A program made the position numbers and the translations under genes. From NCBI GenBank assembly GCA_964423545.1, contig CAYRFV010000041.1:1-28069 (forward strand): DNA of 28,069 nucleotides. Reading direction: 5' to 3'. The notes under the pieces were generated by a model that was given only the letters and a program-made list of their open reading frames with translations, did no database searches and was not told where the DNA came from. The DNA comes from JALOOE01 sp964423545. GTDB lineage: Bacteria; Chloroflexota; Anaerolineae; CG2-30-64-16. Shown here one piece after another: positions 1-6,975 of this stretch. Within the stretch, counting starts at the first letter, position 1. Each line of letters opens with the position of its first letter.

Positions 1-845
1 ACCGCAGCGATCGCTTGCCTGAGCCCGGCCTTCACCTCTTCGTTGTTCACCTGGCCGAGGGCCTGGGCGCCCTGGGCCAACGCCTGCTGGCCCAGCGCAA
101 CGGCCTCGCCTGCATACTGCTTCAGCAAGCTCAGACGGCCGGCATCATCCTGCGCCTGTCGGGCGGGCAGATCTTTGGCGAAGTCGGACTTCACCTTCAT
201 GTCGTTCACGCTCTGCCAGAACGCGGTGAGCGCGGCGGTGGGATAGTTCGGAGGCGGAATGCGCGTGGGCGCAGGCCGGGGCGGCGGAGGCTGCGGCGCG
301 CCGGCGGCCGGCGGCGCAGGCGGCGCGCCGGCGCCGGGCCGCGGCGTCGCAGTGGCCGGCGCGGCGGTGGGCGTGGGCAGTTTCACGCTCTGCAGCCAGG
401 CATGGATGTCGAGCAGTTCCTGGTCGCTGATCTCTTCCGGTTTGAATGCCGGCATCGGATCCGCGCCCGCGCGCACCTGGAGCAGCACCTGGTCGTAAGT
501 AAGGCCGGTGCCTGCAAGCTGGGGGCCTGTCACGCCTTCGCCGTTAGCGCCGTGGCACTCGATGCACCGTTTGGTGGGCCAGATCTTTGCGCCCTGTGCC
601 GCATCGCCCTGACGCCGCGCGGCCGTGGCGGTGGGCGGGACCGGAGTCGGGCTGGGCGGCAGGGTCACCGTCGGCGATGGCGGCACTTGCGTTGCGGTCG
701 GGGCCGGCGTTGCAGTGGGCGGCAGCGCCGTCGGCGCGGTGGCCGGCACTGCCGTGGCTGCGGGCGCAGGCGTGGCTGCGGGCGCGCAGGCCGCGAGCAG
801 CGCCAGCAGCAGGGTTAACAGACCAAGCAAGATGGAAAGCCTCAT
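1..845 (-). CDS. Lipoprotein mono-haem cytochrome c, 3' end outside window
   Basis: Reading down from the ATG at 845, the protein begins with a lipoprotein signal peptide ending in the lipobox LAAC (Cys20). A low-complexity Ala/Pro/Thr linker of about 60 residues follows, then a cytochrome c fold. The haem-binding motif CIECH lies at residues 94-98, and MPAF at residues 131-134 supplies the likely axial Met131. After the haem domain comes a second Pro/Ala-rich linker and a helical C-terminal segment that runs off the window edge with no stop, so the gene is partial. It is expected to be anchored outside the cytoplasmic membrane and to carry electrons; its partner is unknown. A GGAGGAT ribosome site lies just upstream of the start. 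The gene is divergent from the radical SAM operon. The open frame on the opposite strand (15-818) is a shadow of this gene. Confidence 0.88.
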   Translation of the reverse strand, partial: MRLSILLGLLTLLLALLAACAPAATPAPAATAVPATAPTALPPTATPAPTATQVPPSPTVTLPPSPTPVPPTATAARRQGDAAQGAKIWPTKRCIECHGANGEGVTGPQLAGTGLTYDQVLLQVRAGADPMPAFKPEEISDQELLDIHAWLQSVKLPTPTAAPATATPRPGAGAPPAPPAAGAPQPPPPRPAPTRIPPPNYPTAALTAFWQSVNDMKVKSDFAKDLPARQAQDDAGRLSLLKQYAGEAVALGQQALAQGAQALGQVNNEEVKAGLRQAIAA

Positions 846-887
846 GTGCGATCCTCCGATGACCGATCCTGCGTCTGGCATATCGGC

Positions 888-913
888 TGCGAGTGCGGCG
901 TGCGAGTGCGGCG
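888..913. repeat. Perfect 13-bp tandem duplication
   Basis: TGCGAGTGCGGCG occurs twice head to tail (888-900 and 901-913) in the divergent intergenic region, just upstream of the -35 box of the radical SAM operon. It is one of several short tandem duplications at gene junctions in this window. Confidence 0.85.
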
Positions 914-935
914 ATTATACCGCCGTTCAGCGTGC

Positions 936-965
936 TTGACCATTTGTCGGCAGGTGGAGTATACT
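936..965 (+). promoter_or_regulatory. Sigma-70-type promoter of the radical SAM operon
   Basis: TTGACC (936-941) and TATACT (960-965) are separated by 18 bp, a good housekeeping-type promoter in otherwise GC-rich DNA. Transcription would start near 972, about 45 nt before the chosen ATG at 1019. No other comparably good promoter was seen inside the seven-gene run that follows, which suggests one transcript. Confidence 0.65.
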
Positions 966-1018
966 CGTCGTGCACCTGCCAGCCATCACGCCGTCAGGAT
1001 AGTCGCATCGAAAGCCAA

Positions 1019-2164
1019 ATGCCGCAATCCATCACCCTGTTCGCTGACGGTCCTGGGCAGGCCGCGCCCTCCGCCGCGCTCGACGCCCTGCCCCTCCTCC
1101 CCGAGCAGACCTATCTGCCGGACGCTTACCGGCTTCCCGATGGGGTGGCCCGCGGGCCCGTGATGGGCAGCACGCCGCGTGTCGTTTTCATCGAGGTCAC
1201 CAACCGGTGCAATCTGCTCTGCGAGACCTGCCCGCGCACCTACTTCACCCGCGAGCCGCTGAAGACTCTCACCTACGATGAGTTCGTGCGGATCGCCGAG
1301 CAGTTCCCGGAGATGCGGCGCTGCACGCTGCACGGCATCGGCGAGCCGCTGTTGAATCGCGCGCTGCCGCGCATGATCGCCTATCTCAAGGCGGTCGGGG
1401 TCGAGACCCTTTTCAATTCCAACGGCGCGCTGCTCACGCCTGCCTGGCAGGAGGCGCTGGTGCGCAGCGGGCTGGACGAGTATCGCTGCTCCATCGACGG
1501 CGCGCGGCCGGAGACTTACGCCCGCATCCGCGGGGCCGATGTGCTGCCCAAGGTCATCCGCGGGCTGGAGGGCCTGGTCCGGACCCGGGCGCGCCTGGGC
1601 GCGGCGGCTCCGCGCGTGTCGATCTGGTGCGTGGCGACGCGCGACAACCTGGCTGAGCTGCCCGACCTGGTGCGGCTGGCCGCCCGCATCGGCGTGCCTG
1701 AGGTGTACCTGCAGCGGATGGTGTTCTTTGCGAGCGAGCCGGAGGCGCAGTACGGCATGGCGCGCGAGGCGTTGGCGATCTTCGACGCCGCGCTGGCGCA
1801 GCAGGAAGCCATCATCGAAGCGTGTGAGGGTCTCAGCGCCCAGCTCGGCGTCGCCTTTCGCGCATCGGGCGCGCGCGATGCGCGAAACAGCCTGGCGGCG
1901 CAGCGCTCGCGCGAGGAGGCGCCCTGGCGCGCCTGCCTGCGTCCCTGGACCACCGCCTATGTCACCGCCAACGGCAACTGCCTGCCGTGCTGCATCTCGC
2001 CCTTCACCACCAACGACTACGAAAGCCTCATCCTGGGCAACCTGTTCGAGCGGCCCTTCGCTGAGCTCTGGAACAGCGCATCCTATCAGCAGTTCCGGGC
2101 GAAGCTGTTGACCCGGCAGCCGCACAAGGCATGCGCCAACTGCGGGGTGGCATGGAGCTTGTGA
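1019..2164 (+). CDS. Radical SAM/SPASM domain protein (first of three)
   Basis: The 381-residue protein has the radical SAM signature CX3CX2C as CNLLCETC (Cys64, Cys68, Cys71), which binds the [4Fe-4S] cluster that cleaves S-adenosylmethionine. Downstream are the GIGEPL motif of the TIM barrel and a SPASM-like tail with Cys306, Cys321, Cys324, Cys325 and a final CANC (Cys372, Cys375), expected to hold auxiliary Fe-S clusters. Such proteins commonly modify peptides or small molecules; the substrate here is unknown. The reading frame is open upstream to a GTG at 893, but that start would lie before the promoter at 936-965, so the ATG at 1019 is preferred. It is the first gene of the operon, and the methyltransferase starts 13 nt after its stop. 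No precursor-peptide gene is visible beside it. The family call is firm; the reaction is not known. Confidence 0.88.
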   Translation: MPQSITLFADGPGQAAPSAALDALPLLPEQTYLPDAYRLPDGVARGPVMGSTPRVVFIEVTNRCNLLCETCPRTYFTREPLKTLTYDEFVRIAEQFPEMRRCTLHGIGEPLLNRALPRMIAYLKAVGVETLFNSNGALLTPAWQEALVRSGLDEYRCSIDGARPETYARIRGADVLPKVIRGLEGLVRTRARLGAAAPRVSIWCVATRDNLAELPDLVRLAARIGVPEVYLQRMVFFASEPEAQYGMAREALAIFDAALAQQEAIIEACEGLSAQLGVAFRASGARDARNSLAAQRSREEAPWRACLRPWTTAYVTANGNCLPCCISPFTTNDYESLILGNLFERPFAELWNSASYQQFRAKLLTRQPHKACANCGVAWSL

Positions 2165-2177
2165 GTTCGGATCGCCG

Positions 2178-3053
2178 ATGAGCCACAGCAACGCCTGGTC
2201 GAATCCGTCCGCGGTCGGCGCCGAGGACGCGGCGCGCATGGCCGCTTTCCTGGAAGACCGGGCGCGCTGCCCCGATCAGGCGCCGGTCAACGCGGCGCTG
2301 CGCGAGAGGCTGGCGGCCCGGCCCGGCGAGCGCGTGGTCGAGGTGGGCTGCGGCAGCGGCGCGCTGTGCCGCCTCGTGGCGCCCGACCTGTGGCCGGGCG
2401 GCGAGATGGTGGGCCTTGATGTGGCGCCCGACATGATCGCGGCCGCCCGCAGCTACGCGGCGGAGTGGGCCGCGTCCTCCGCCGCTATGTCCGCGCGACA
2501 GGGCCGTGGCCTGCGCTTCGCGTCGGGCGCCGCGGAGGCGTTGCCCTTTCCTGATGCGACGTTCGATGCAGCCTTCGCCGCGCGGCTCCTGCTGCACGTG
2601 GCCGATCCCCCGGCCGTGGTCCATGAGATGGCGCGCGTGGTGCGGCCCGGCGGACGGCTCGTGCTGATGGATTGGGACTTCGAGACGATCGCCGTGACCC
2701 ATCCCGACCGCGACCTGACGCGGCGGCTGTTGCACTGGCGGTGCGACCATCACGGCGGCGACAACTGGAGCGGACGCAAGCTGCTCGGCTACGCCGTCGC
2801 CGCGCACCTGGGCAGCCTGCGCGTCCTGCCTGTGACGTCCGTCGCTCGCGACGATACGGCTGCACTTACCGGAACGCTTCGCCGCGCGGCGGAAGTGGCT
2901 TGCCATCGCGGGGGCATCACGCAGGTCGAGCACGATGCCTGGGTCGGGGCGCTCGACCGGCAGATCGCGGCAGGGGAGTTCCTGGCGAGCATCGTCTACT
3001 TCATCGTGTCCGGCGAGCGGGGCATGAGCCGGCGGCATGAGCCGGCGGCGTGA
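2178..3053 (+). CDS. Class I SAM-dependent methyltransferase
   Basis: The 291-residue protein has a Rossmann-type methyltransferase core. Motif I is VVEVGCGSG (residues about 53-61), an acidic residue in GLDVAPDM about 20 residues later should bind the ribose of SAM, and VRPGGRLVLMDWDFE (near residues 155-170) is the usual post-core strand. The overall pattern fits the Methyltransf_11 (UbiE-like) group, which methylates small molecules; substrate unknown. It starts 13 nt after the first radical SAM gene. Its last codons are made by a 13-bp tandem duplication (3024-3049) that also supplies the stop frame; see the findings. The C-terminal tail is therefore probably recent and not functional. 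Its place between two radical SAM genes suggests the same pathway. Confidence 0.85.
   Translation: MSHSNAWSNPSAVGAEDAARMAAFLEDRARCPDQAPVNAALRERLAARPGERVVEVGCGSGALCRLVAPDLWPGGEMVGLDVAPDMIAAARSYAAEWAASSAAMSARQGRGLRFASGAAEALPFPDATFDAAFAARLLLHVADPPAVVHEMARVVRPGGRLVLMDWDFETIAVTHPDRDLTRRLLHWRCDHHGGDNWSGRKLLGYAVAAHLGSLRVLPVTSVARDDTAALTGTLRRAAEVACHRGGITQVEHDAWVGALDRQIAAGEFLASIVYFIVSGERGMSRRHEPAA
3024..3049. repeat. Perfect 13-bp tandem duplication at a gene junction
   Basis: ATGAGCCGGCGGC is present twice (3024-3036 and 3037-3049) at the end of the methyltransferase gene. As 13 is not a multiple of 3, the second copy shifts the frame to a TGA at 3051-3053. With one copy the methyltransferase frame would run straight into the next radical SAM gene. 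Confidence 0.9.
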
Positions 3054-3063
3054 GGTTGGGAGC

Positions 3064-4056
3064 ATGGGCTATTCCGTCGGCATCGGTCTGACCAACGACT
3101 GCAATCTGCGCTGCGCGCATTGTTATCGCGACACGTCGCGCATCGACCGGATCAGCCTGGCGCAGGTGAAGCAGCTCTGCGAGGCGATCCCGGTGGACGC
3201 GCTGGGCATGGGCACGGGGGAGAATGCGCTGCATCCGGAGTTCAATGCCATCGTGGCGTATCTGGCGGGTCGCGGCGTCAAACTGAGCCTCGCTTCCAAC
3301 GGCTACAGCCTGACCGCTGCACCCGACGCCATCCTGGCCGCATTTCACGACGTCGAGGTGTCCATCGACTTTGCGACTGAAGCCGAACAGGATGCCTTTC
3401 GCGGCGCCGGCAACTGGGCGTTGGTGCACCGCGCCATGGCGCGCTGCCGGGCGCTGGGCATCGAAGTCTCCATCCTTGCCACGCTGATGCGTACGAACTA
3501 CGACCAGATGGATCGCCTGGTGGCGCTGGCCCGCGGCTGCGGCGCCAACCTGCGCGTCAACGCCTACCAGGCAGTCAAGACCGATGCGTTCCGCCTCTCC
3601 TACACCGAATTCTGGGAGGGGTACCGCCGCCTCTTCGCCGAGGGCCTGGTCGTGTCGTGCACCGAGCCGGTCGTGCGCGCGGCGATGGGGTTGGACGACG
3701 TCGAGAGCCCGTGCGGCCGGCGCTCCATCCGGCTCAATCCGGCCGGCCAGGTGATTCCGTGCGTCTATTGGCCGCTGGATGCGACGACGTCCCTGACCCT
3801 GGCGGATCTCGCGGCCGGCGTCGCAGCAGTCTGGGAGACGCCGGCGTTCCGGGCGGCCCGTTTCGCGCCGCCCGCCGCCGCGGCGTGTCGCTGTCGCGGC
3901 GGGTGCGCCAGCCGGCGCGCGCTGAACGGCCGGCTCGACAGCCACGACGACTACTGTCCGTGGGTGCGCGGAGAGGATCCGAAGCTGACGTGGCGCCCCG
4001 CGGCGGCCAAGGACCTGGTGCGCAGCGGCAACGTCTGCACCACCGTGGTGGCGTGA
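3064..4056 (+). CDS. Radical SAM/SPASM-like protein (second of three)
   Basis: The protein of 330 residues opens almost directly with its cluster motif: CNLRCAHC gives CX3CX2C at Cys13, Cys17 and Cys20. GMGTGENALHPE near residue 50 stands where the family has its GGxEP-like SAM-contact loop, with Gly-rich GTGE in place of GGE. The C-terminal third is rich in Cys: ESPCGRR, VIPCVYW, CRCRGGC and DDYCPW, in keeping with a SPASM or twitch auxiliary cluster. The ATG at 3064 is chosen because GTTGGGAG lies just before it. An in-frame ATG at 3037 inside the 13-bp duplication would add nine residues (MSRRREVGS) and overlap the methyltransferase. Cys spacing and position are identical to those of the third radical SAM protein, so the two may be paralogues. 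Substrate unknown. Confidence 0.85.
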   Translation: MGYSVGIGLTNDCNLRCAHCYRDTSRIDRISLAQVKQLCEAIPVDALGMGTGENALHPEFNAIVAYLAGRGVKLSLASNGYSLTAAPDAILAAFHDVEVSIDFATEAEQDAFRGAGNWALVHRAMARCRALGIEVSILATLMRTNYDQMDRLVALARGCGANLRVNAYQAVKTDAFRLSYTEFWEGYRRLFAEGLVVSCTEPVVRAAMGLDDVESPCGRRSIRLNPAGQVIPCVYWPLDATTSLTLADLAAGVAAVWETPAFRAARFAPPAAAACRCRGGCASRRALNGRLDSHDDYCPWVRGEDPKLTWRPAAAKDLVRSGNVCTTVVA

Positions 4057-4059
4057 GCG

Positions 4060-4374
4060 ATGCCGCCGCAACCTTTCAAGCCCCCTCTCATCGCTCCGCG
4101 TCTCGTTGTATCCCAGGCGGCGCATGCGCGAGGAGGTGGCCGGCTTCCCCACGGCGCCGCGACTCGCTGCGCCGCGGCTGAGTGCGGCGCCCGCGTCGTC
4201 GTCTTGCCGTTCCTGGACGACGATCGGGCGGTGATGGTGCGCCCGCGCCGGTATCCGCTTGCCGAACGCTGCCGCCGGCAGATGCCGGCGCGCGGGGTTG
4301 TGATCGGCGGAAGCCGAGACAGCCTGACGCTCATTGCCGCGCGCCACGCGGCCGGGCTGCGAGGATGGCAGTGA
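4060..4374 (+). CDS. Short degenerate Nudix-hydrolase-like ORF
   Basis: This 104-residue ORF starts 3 nt after the stop of the second radical SAM gene and overlaps the start of the next gene by 10 bp, so it looks like a true part of the operon. The segment RVVVLPFLDDDRAVMVRP followed by RRYPLAE matches the strand and loop before the Nudix box of ADP-ribose pyrophosphatase-like enzymes. The following MPARGVVIGGSRDSL and AARHAAGLRGW fall where the box (GX5EX7REUXEEXGU) should lie. The Glu residues that bind the metal are absent and the box is about one residue short, so Nudix catalysis is not expected. The protein also ends right after the box, at little more than half of the usual length. It may be a decayed gene, or a short leader keeping the next gene translated. 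The Nudix relationship is my own pattern match. Confidence 0.5.
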   Translation: MPPQPFKPPLIAPRLVVSQAAHARGGGRLPHGAATRCAAAECGARVVVLPFLDDDRAVMVRPRRYPLAERCRRQMPARGVVIGGSRDSLTLIAARHAAGLRGWQ

Positions 4375-5102
4375 CCCCGCCGGCGGTGGTCGCCGAGATT
4401 CGCCCGCGGCATGCCGTGCCGCGGCCGGCCGATGTGCTGCTGGTGGTCGCCAAGCGGCCGGCAGCCGGCCAGACCAAGACGCGGTTGTCGCCACCTTTCA
4501 GCCCGGAGCAGGCTGCGGCGTTCTACGAATGCCTCCTGTGCGACACCCTGGATCTGATCCGCCGCGTCCCGGATGTGCAGCCCGCCATCGCCTTCCTGCC
4601 CGCAGAGTCGCGCAGCTACTTTGCGGGTCTCGCACCCGACTTCGAGCTGATCCTCCAGGAGGGCTCCGATTTGGGCGCGCGGCTGGATAACGCCCTGTCC
4701 TGCTGCCTGGCGCGCGGCTATCAGCGGGCCGTGATCATGAACAGCGACGGGCCGACGCTGCCCGTCTCATCGCTGATCGCGGCCTTCGAGGAGCTCGGCC
4801 GCGGCGCCGATGTGGTGCTCGGCCCGGCCGAAGACGGGGGCTATTACCTCATCGGCCTGAAGCAGCCCGCGCCGAAGCTGCTGCGCGGGGTGCGCATGAG
4901 CACGCCCACTGTGCTGCGCGAGACGCTGGCGCTCGCCGCCGGCGAAGGGCTGAAGGTGGCCCTGCTGCCGGCCTGGTACGATATCGATGACGTCGCCGCG
5001 CTGGAGCGCCTGCGGGCCGAGCTGGACCACGCGCACGATGGACTCGCGCCCCGGACGCGCGCGTTCCTCGAGCGCGCCGCGGCGGACCGGAAGCGCGATT
5101 AG
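4365..5102 (+). CDS. DUF2064/TIGR04282-type glycosyltransferase-like protein
   Basis: A 245-residue GT-A-fold protein. VVAKRPAAGQTKTRL (residues 27-41) is the family's N-terminal nucleotide-binding signature. NSDGPTLP (residues 126-133) is its acidic metal-binding motif, where most members read xxDxPxL, and AEDGGYYLIGL follows about 20 residues later, with WYDIDD near the C-terminus. TIGR04282 was named 'rSAM/selenodomain-associated transferase 1' for its habit of lying beside a radical SAM gene (the family later tied to arsenosugar synthesis), which fits the setting here. It probably transfers or activates a sugar or sugar-like group; donor and acceptor are unknown. The longest ORF begins at 4182, but that part is a shadow of the Nudix-like ORF. 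The ATG at 4365, preceded by GAGG, overlaps that ORF's stop and is the better start. Confidence 0.85.
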   Translation: MAVTPPAVVAEIRPRHAVPRPADVLLVVAKRPAAGQTKTRLSPPFSPEQAAAFYECLLCDTLDLIRRVPDVQPAIAFLPAESRSYFAGLAPDFELILQEGSDLGARLDNALSCCLARGYQRAVIMNSDGPTLPVSSLIAAFEELGRGADVVLGPAEDGGYYLIGLKQPAPKLLRGVRMSTPTVLRETLALAAGEGLKVALLPAWYDIDDVAALERLRAELDHAHDGLAPRTRAFLERAAADRKRD

Positions 5103-5135
5103 CGCCGCGCATCGCCACTCCGATCGGGAGGCTTT

Positions 5136-6194
5136 GTGGCACAACGCATCTATTGGGCGCCGCACACGGTCTGTTTCCTGGGCTGCGAGCACTGCCATAA
5201 CGACTCGGTGCTGGCCGGGACGCGCAGCTCGGCCGCGACCCACGCAGCCATCATCGACCATCTGCCCGCGCTGACGTCGCGCTACCGGCTGGACGAAGTG
5301 CTGATCGGCGGCGGCGAAGCGCTGATGCGTCATGCCGGGATGGAGCAGTTGGTGCTCGACTTCCGGCGGCGCTTCCCGGCCGGCCCACAGGAGACGGTCG
5401 CCGCCCGCCGCGCGGCGGGCCACGTCATCCTGGCGCTTCAGACGATGGGGCTGCCGCTGGCCGACGGCGCCGGCGTCCCCAGGCCAAGTCTCATCGACTA
5501 CTGGCTCGGCCTGGGTGTGGACTATTTCCACGTAGCCTCCAACGACATCTTCCACGAAGACCGGCGTCCCGACTATCCCTGGGACGCGCTGCGCCGCAAC
5601 CTGGGCGATTATGGCCAGGCGCATGGCGTCCACTTTCACATCTACGGCAAGCCGGCCTACAAGCTCGTGCCTTCCGGCCGCGTGCTCGATCACCTGCCGG
5701 CGCTCGAACGCGCGGGCGCCCGCCTGCTGGCCGATGCGGGCTACTGCGCGACGGCCTGGGAGGCGGCCGCCAACTTCCTGGGCGGCGTCGAGCAGCCCTA
5801 CCCGCACTGCTCCGAGGTGGTCATCGACCCGGCCGGCTGGGTGCACCCGTGCTGCTGGTATGAGCTGGCGCCCGGTCTCTTCGACTTGACCGCGACCGAC
5901 TTCGAGACGGGCATGGACGGGCTGGCAACCGCGCCGATCTGCCGCGCACTCGACCGCGGGGACGTGATCGCTTACGCCGAGTTGGCGGGGATCGATGAGG
6001 TGACGGCGCTGCAAGGCCGGAACGCGGTGGGCGACTGCGGGCTGTGTCGCCTGGCCTCGGCCCGCCTGGCGGACGCCCCGGACTATGCCTGGATCAGGGC
6101 AGCTCCCCTGTCCTCCCGCGAGCGGGCTTTCTACGCCGCGCGGCTTCCCCGTGCGCTGGCCGACGCGCTGGACGCGCGCGGCCCCGGTCCGTGA
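5136..6194 (+). CDS. Radical SAM protein with Cys-rich SPASM-like tail (third of three)
   Basis: Starts at a GTG with GGGAGG four nt upstream. The 352-residue product has CFLGCEHC giving CX3CX2C at Cys13, Cys17 and Cys20, then LIGGGEALMRH for the SAM-contact GGGE motif. In the C-terminal half, YPHCSEVVIDPAGWVHPCCWY and a later CGLC resemble a SPASM domain, with paired Cys residues like the first radical SAM protein. A stretch of about 80 residues after the GGGE motif (FRRRFPAGP to the DYFHVASNDIFHED region) is rich in His and Asp and may shape the active site. The last codon overlaps the glycosyltransferase start by 4 bp (GTGA). The role is probably modification of the same product as the other two radical SAM proteins; substrate unknown. 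Confidence 0.82.
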   Translation: MAQRIYWAPHTVCFLGCEHCHNDSVLAGTRSSAATHAAIIDHLPALTSRYRLDEVLIGGGEALMRHAGMEQLVLDFRRRFPAGPQETVAARRAAGHVILALQTMGLPLADGAGVPRPSLIDYWLGLGVDYFHVASNDIFHEDRRPDYPWDALRRNLGDYGQAHGVHFHIYGKPAYKLVPSGRVLDHLPALERAGARLLADAGYCATAWEAAANFLGGVEQPYPHCSEVVIDPAGWVHPCCWYELAPGLFDLTATDFETGMDGLATAPICRALDRGDVIAYAELAGIDEVTALQGRNAVGDCGLCRLASARLADAPDYAWIRAAPLSSRERAFYAARLPRALADALDARGPGP

Positions 6195-6937
6195 GGCCGC
6201 CTGCTTCGCAGGCGCTGCCTGCCGCTGGCGTCACGGTGGTAATCCCTGCGCTGAACGAGGCGGGGAACATCGGCGCGATCGTCGCGGAGCTGCGCGAGCT
6301 CGCCGGGATCGCGCTTCCCGCTCTCCCCACCGTTCTCGGCCCGGTCGAGGTCGTCGTCGCGGACAACGGCTCCACAGACGCCACCGCGGCCGAGGCGGTC
6401 GCCGCGGGCGCCACAGTAGTATGGGAGCCGCGGCGGGGCTACGGCTACGCCTGCGCGGCCGGCGTGCGCGTCGCGAACCATGCGGACGTGATCGCGTTCA
6501 TCGACGGCGACGGCAGCTTCCTGCCCGCGGAGCTGCCGTCGCTCCTGGCGCCCATCCTGGCCGGCCAGGCCGACCTGGTGCTCGGGTCGCGGCCGCTCGG
6601 CCGCATCGCGGCGGGCGCGATGCCGCCGCAGCAGCGCTTCGGCAACTGGCTCGCCGCCCGGCTGATGAGCCGCCTCTACCGCATCCACGTGACCGACCTG
6701 GGGCCGTACCGGGCGATCCGCCGTGAGCTGCTCGACAGCCTGCAGATGCAGGAGATGACCTACGGCTGGCCCACCGAAATGATGGTCAAGGCGGCCCGCC
6801 GCGGCGCGGTCCTCGTCGAGGCGCCGGTGAGCTTTCGCCCGCGGCGGTCGGGCCGCTCGAAGGTCAGCGGCACGCTGCGCGGCACGCTGCTCGCCGCGCG
6901 CTATATCCTCGGCGTGACGCTGCGCTACGCCTTCTGA
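6191..6937 (+). CDS. GT2-family glycosyltransferase (DPM1-like)
   Basis: A soluble family-2 glycosyltransferase of 248 residues. VTVVIPALNEAGN (from about residue 14) is the nucleotide-binding start of the GT-A fold, followed by VVVADNGSTDAT and by IDGDGS with Asp105 and Asp107 as the DxD-type metal site. RFGNWLAARLMSRLY and VTDLGPYRAIRR, with a C-terminal RPRRSGRSKVSGT, match the polyprenyl-phosphate mannosyl/glucosyl transferase branch, which normally loads a sugar onto a lipid phosphate carrier. No C-terminal transmembrane pair is seen. The GTG at 6191 overlaps the preceding stop by 4 bp and is preferred to the upstream in-frame ATG at 6044, which would create a long overlap. It is the last gene of the operon and ends 29 bp short of a convergent gene. 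Confidence 0.87.
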   Translation: MRPPASQALPAAGVTVVIPALNEAGNIGAIVAELRELAGIALPALPTVLGPVEVVVADNGSTDATAAEAVAAGATVVWEPRRGYGYACAAGVRVANHADVIAFIDGDGSFLPAELPSLLAPILAGQADLVLGSRPLGRIAAGAMPPQQRFGNWLAARLMSRLYRIHVTDLGPYRAIRRELLDSLQMQEMTYGWPTEMMVKAARRGAVLVEAPVSFRPRRSGRSKVSGTLRGTLLAARYILGVTLRYAF

Positions 6938-6942
6938 TCCCG

Positions 6943-6975
6943 GCGCCGTGAAGCCGCGGGGCGTCCTCACGGCGC
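6943..6975. terminator. Inverted repeat at convergent gene ends, possible bidirectional terminator
   Basis: GCGCCGTGA (6943-6951) and TCACGGCGC (6967-6975) form a perfect 9-bp stem around a 15-nt loop. It covers the 29-bp space between the glycosyltransferase stop and the convergent UroD-family stop. There is no T-tract on either strand, so termination is an inference from position and stem strength. Confidence 0.4.
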
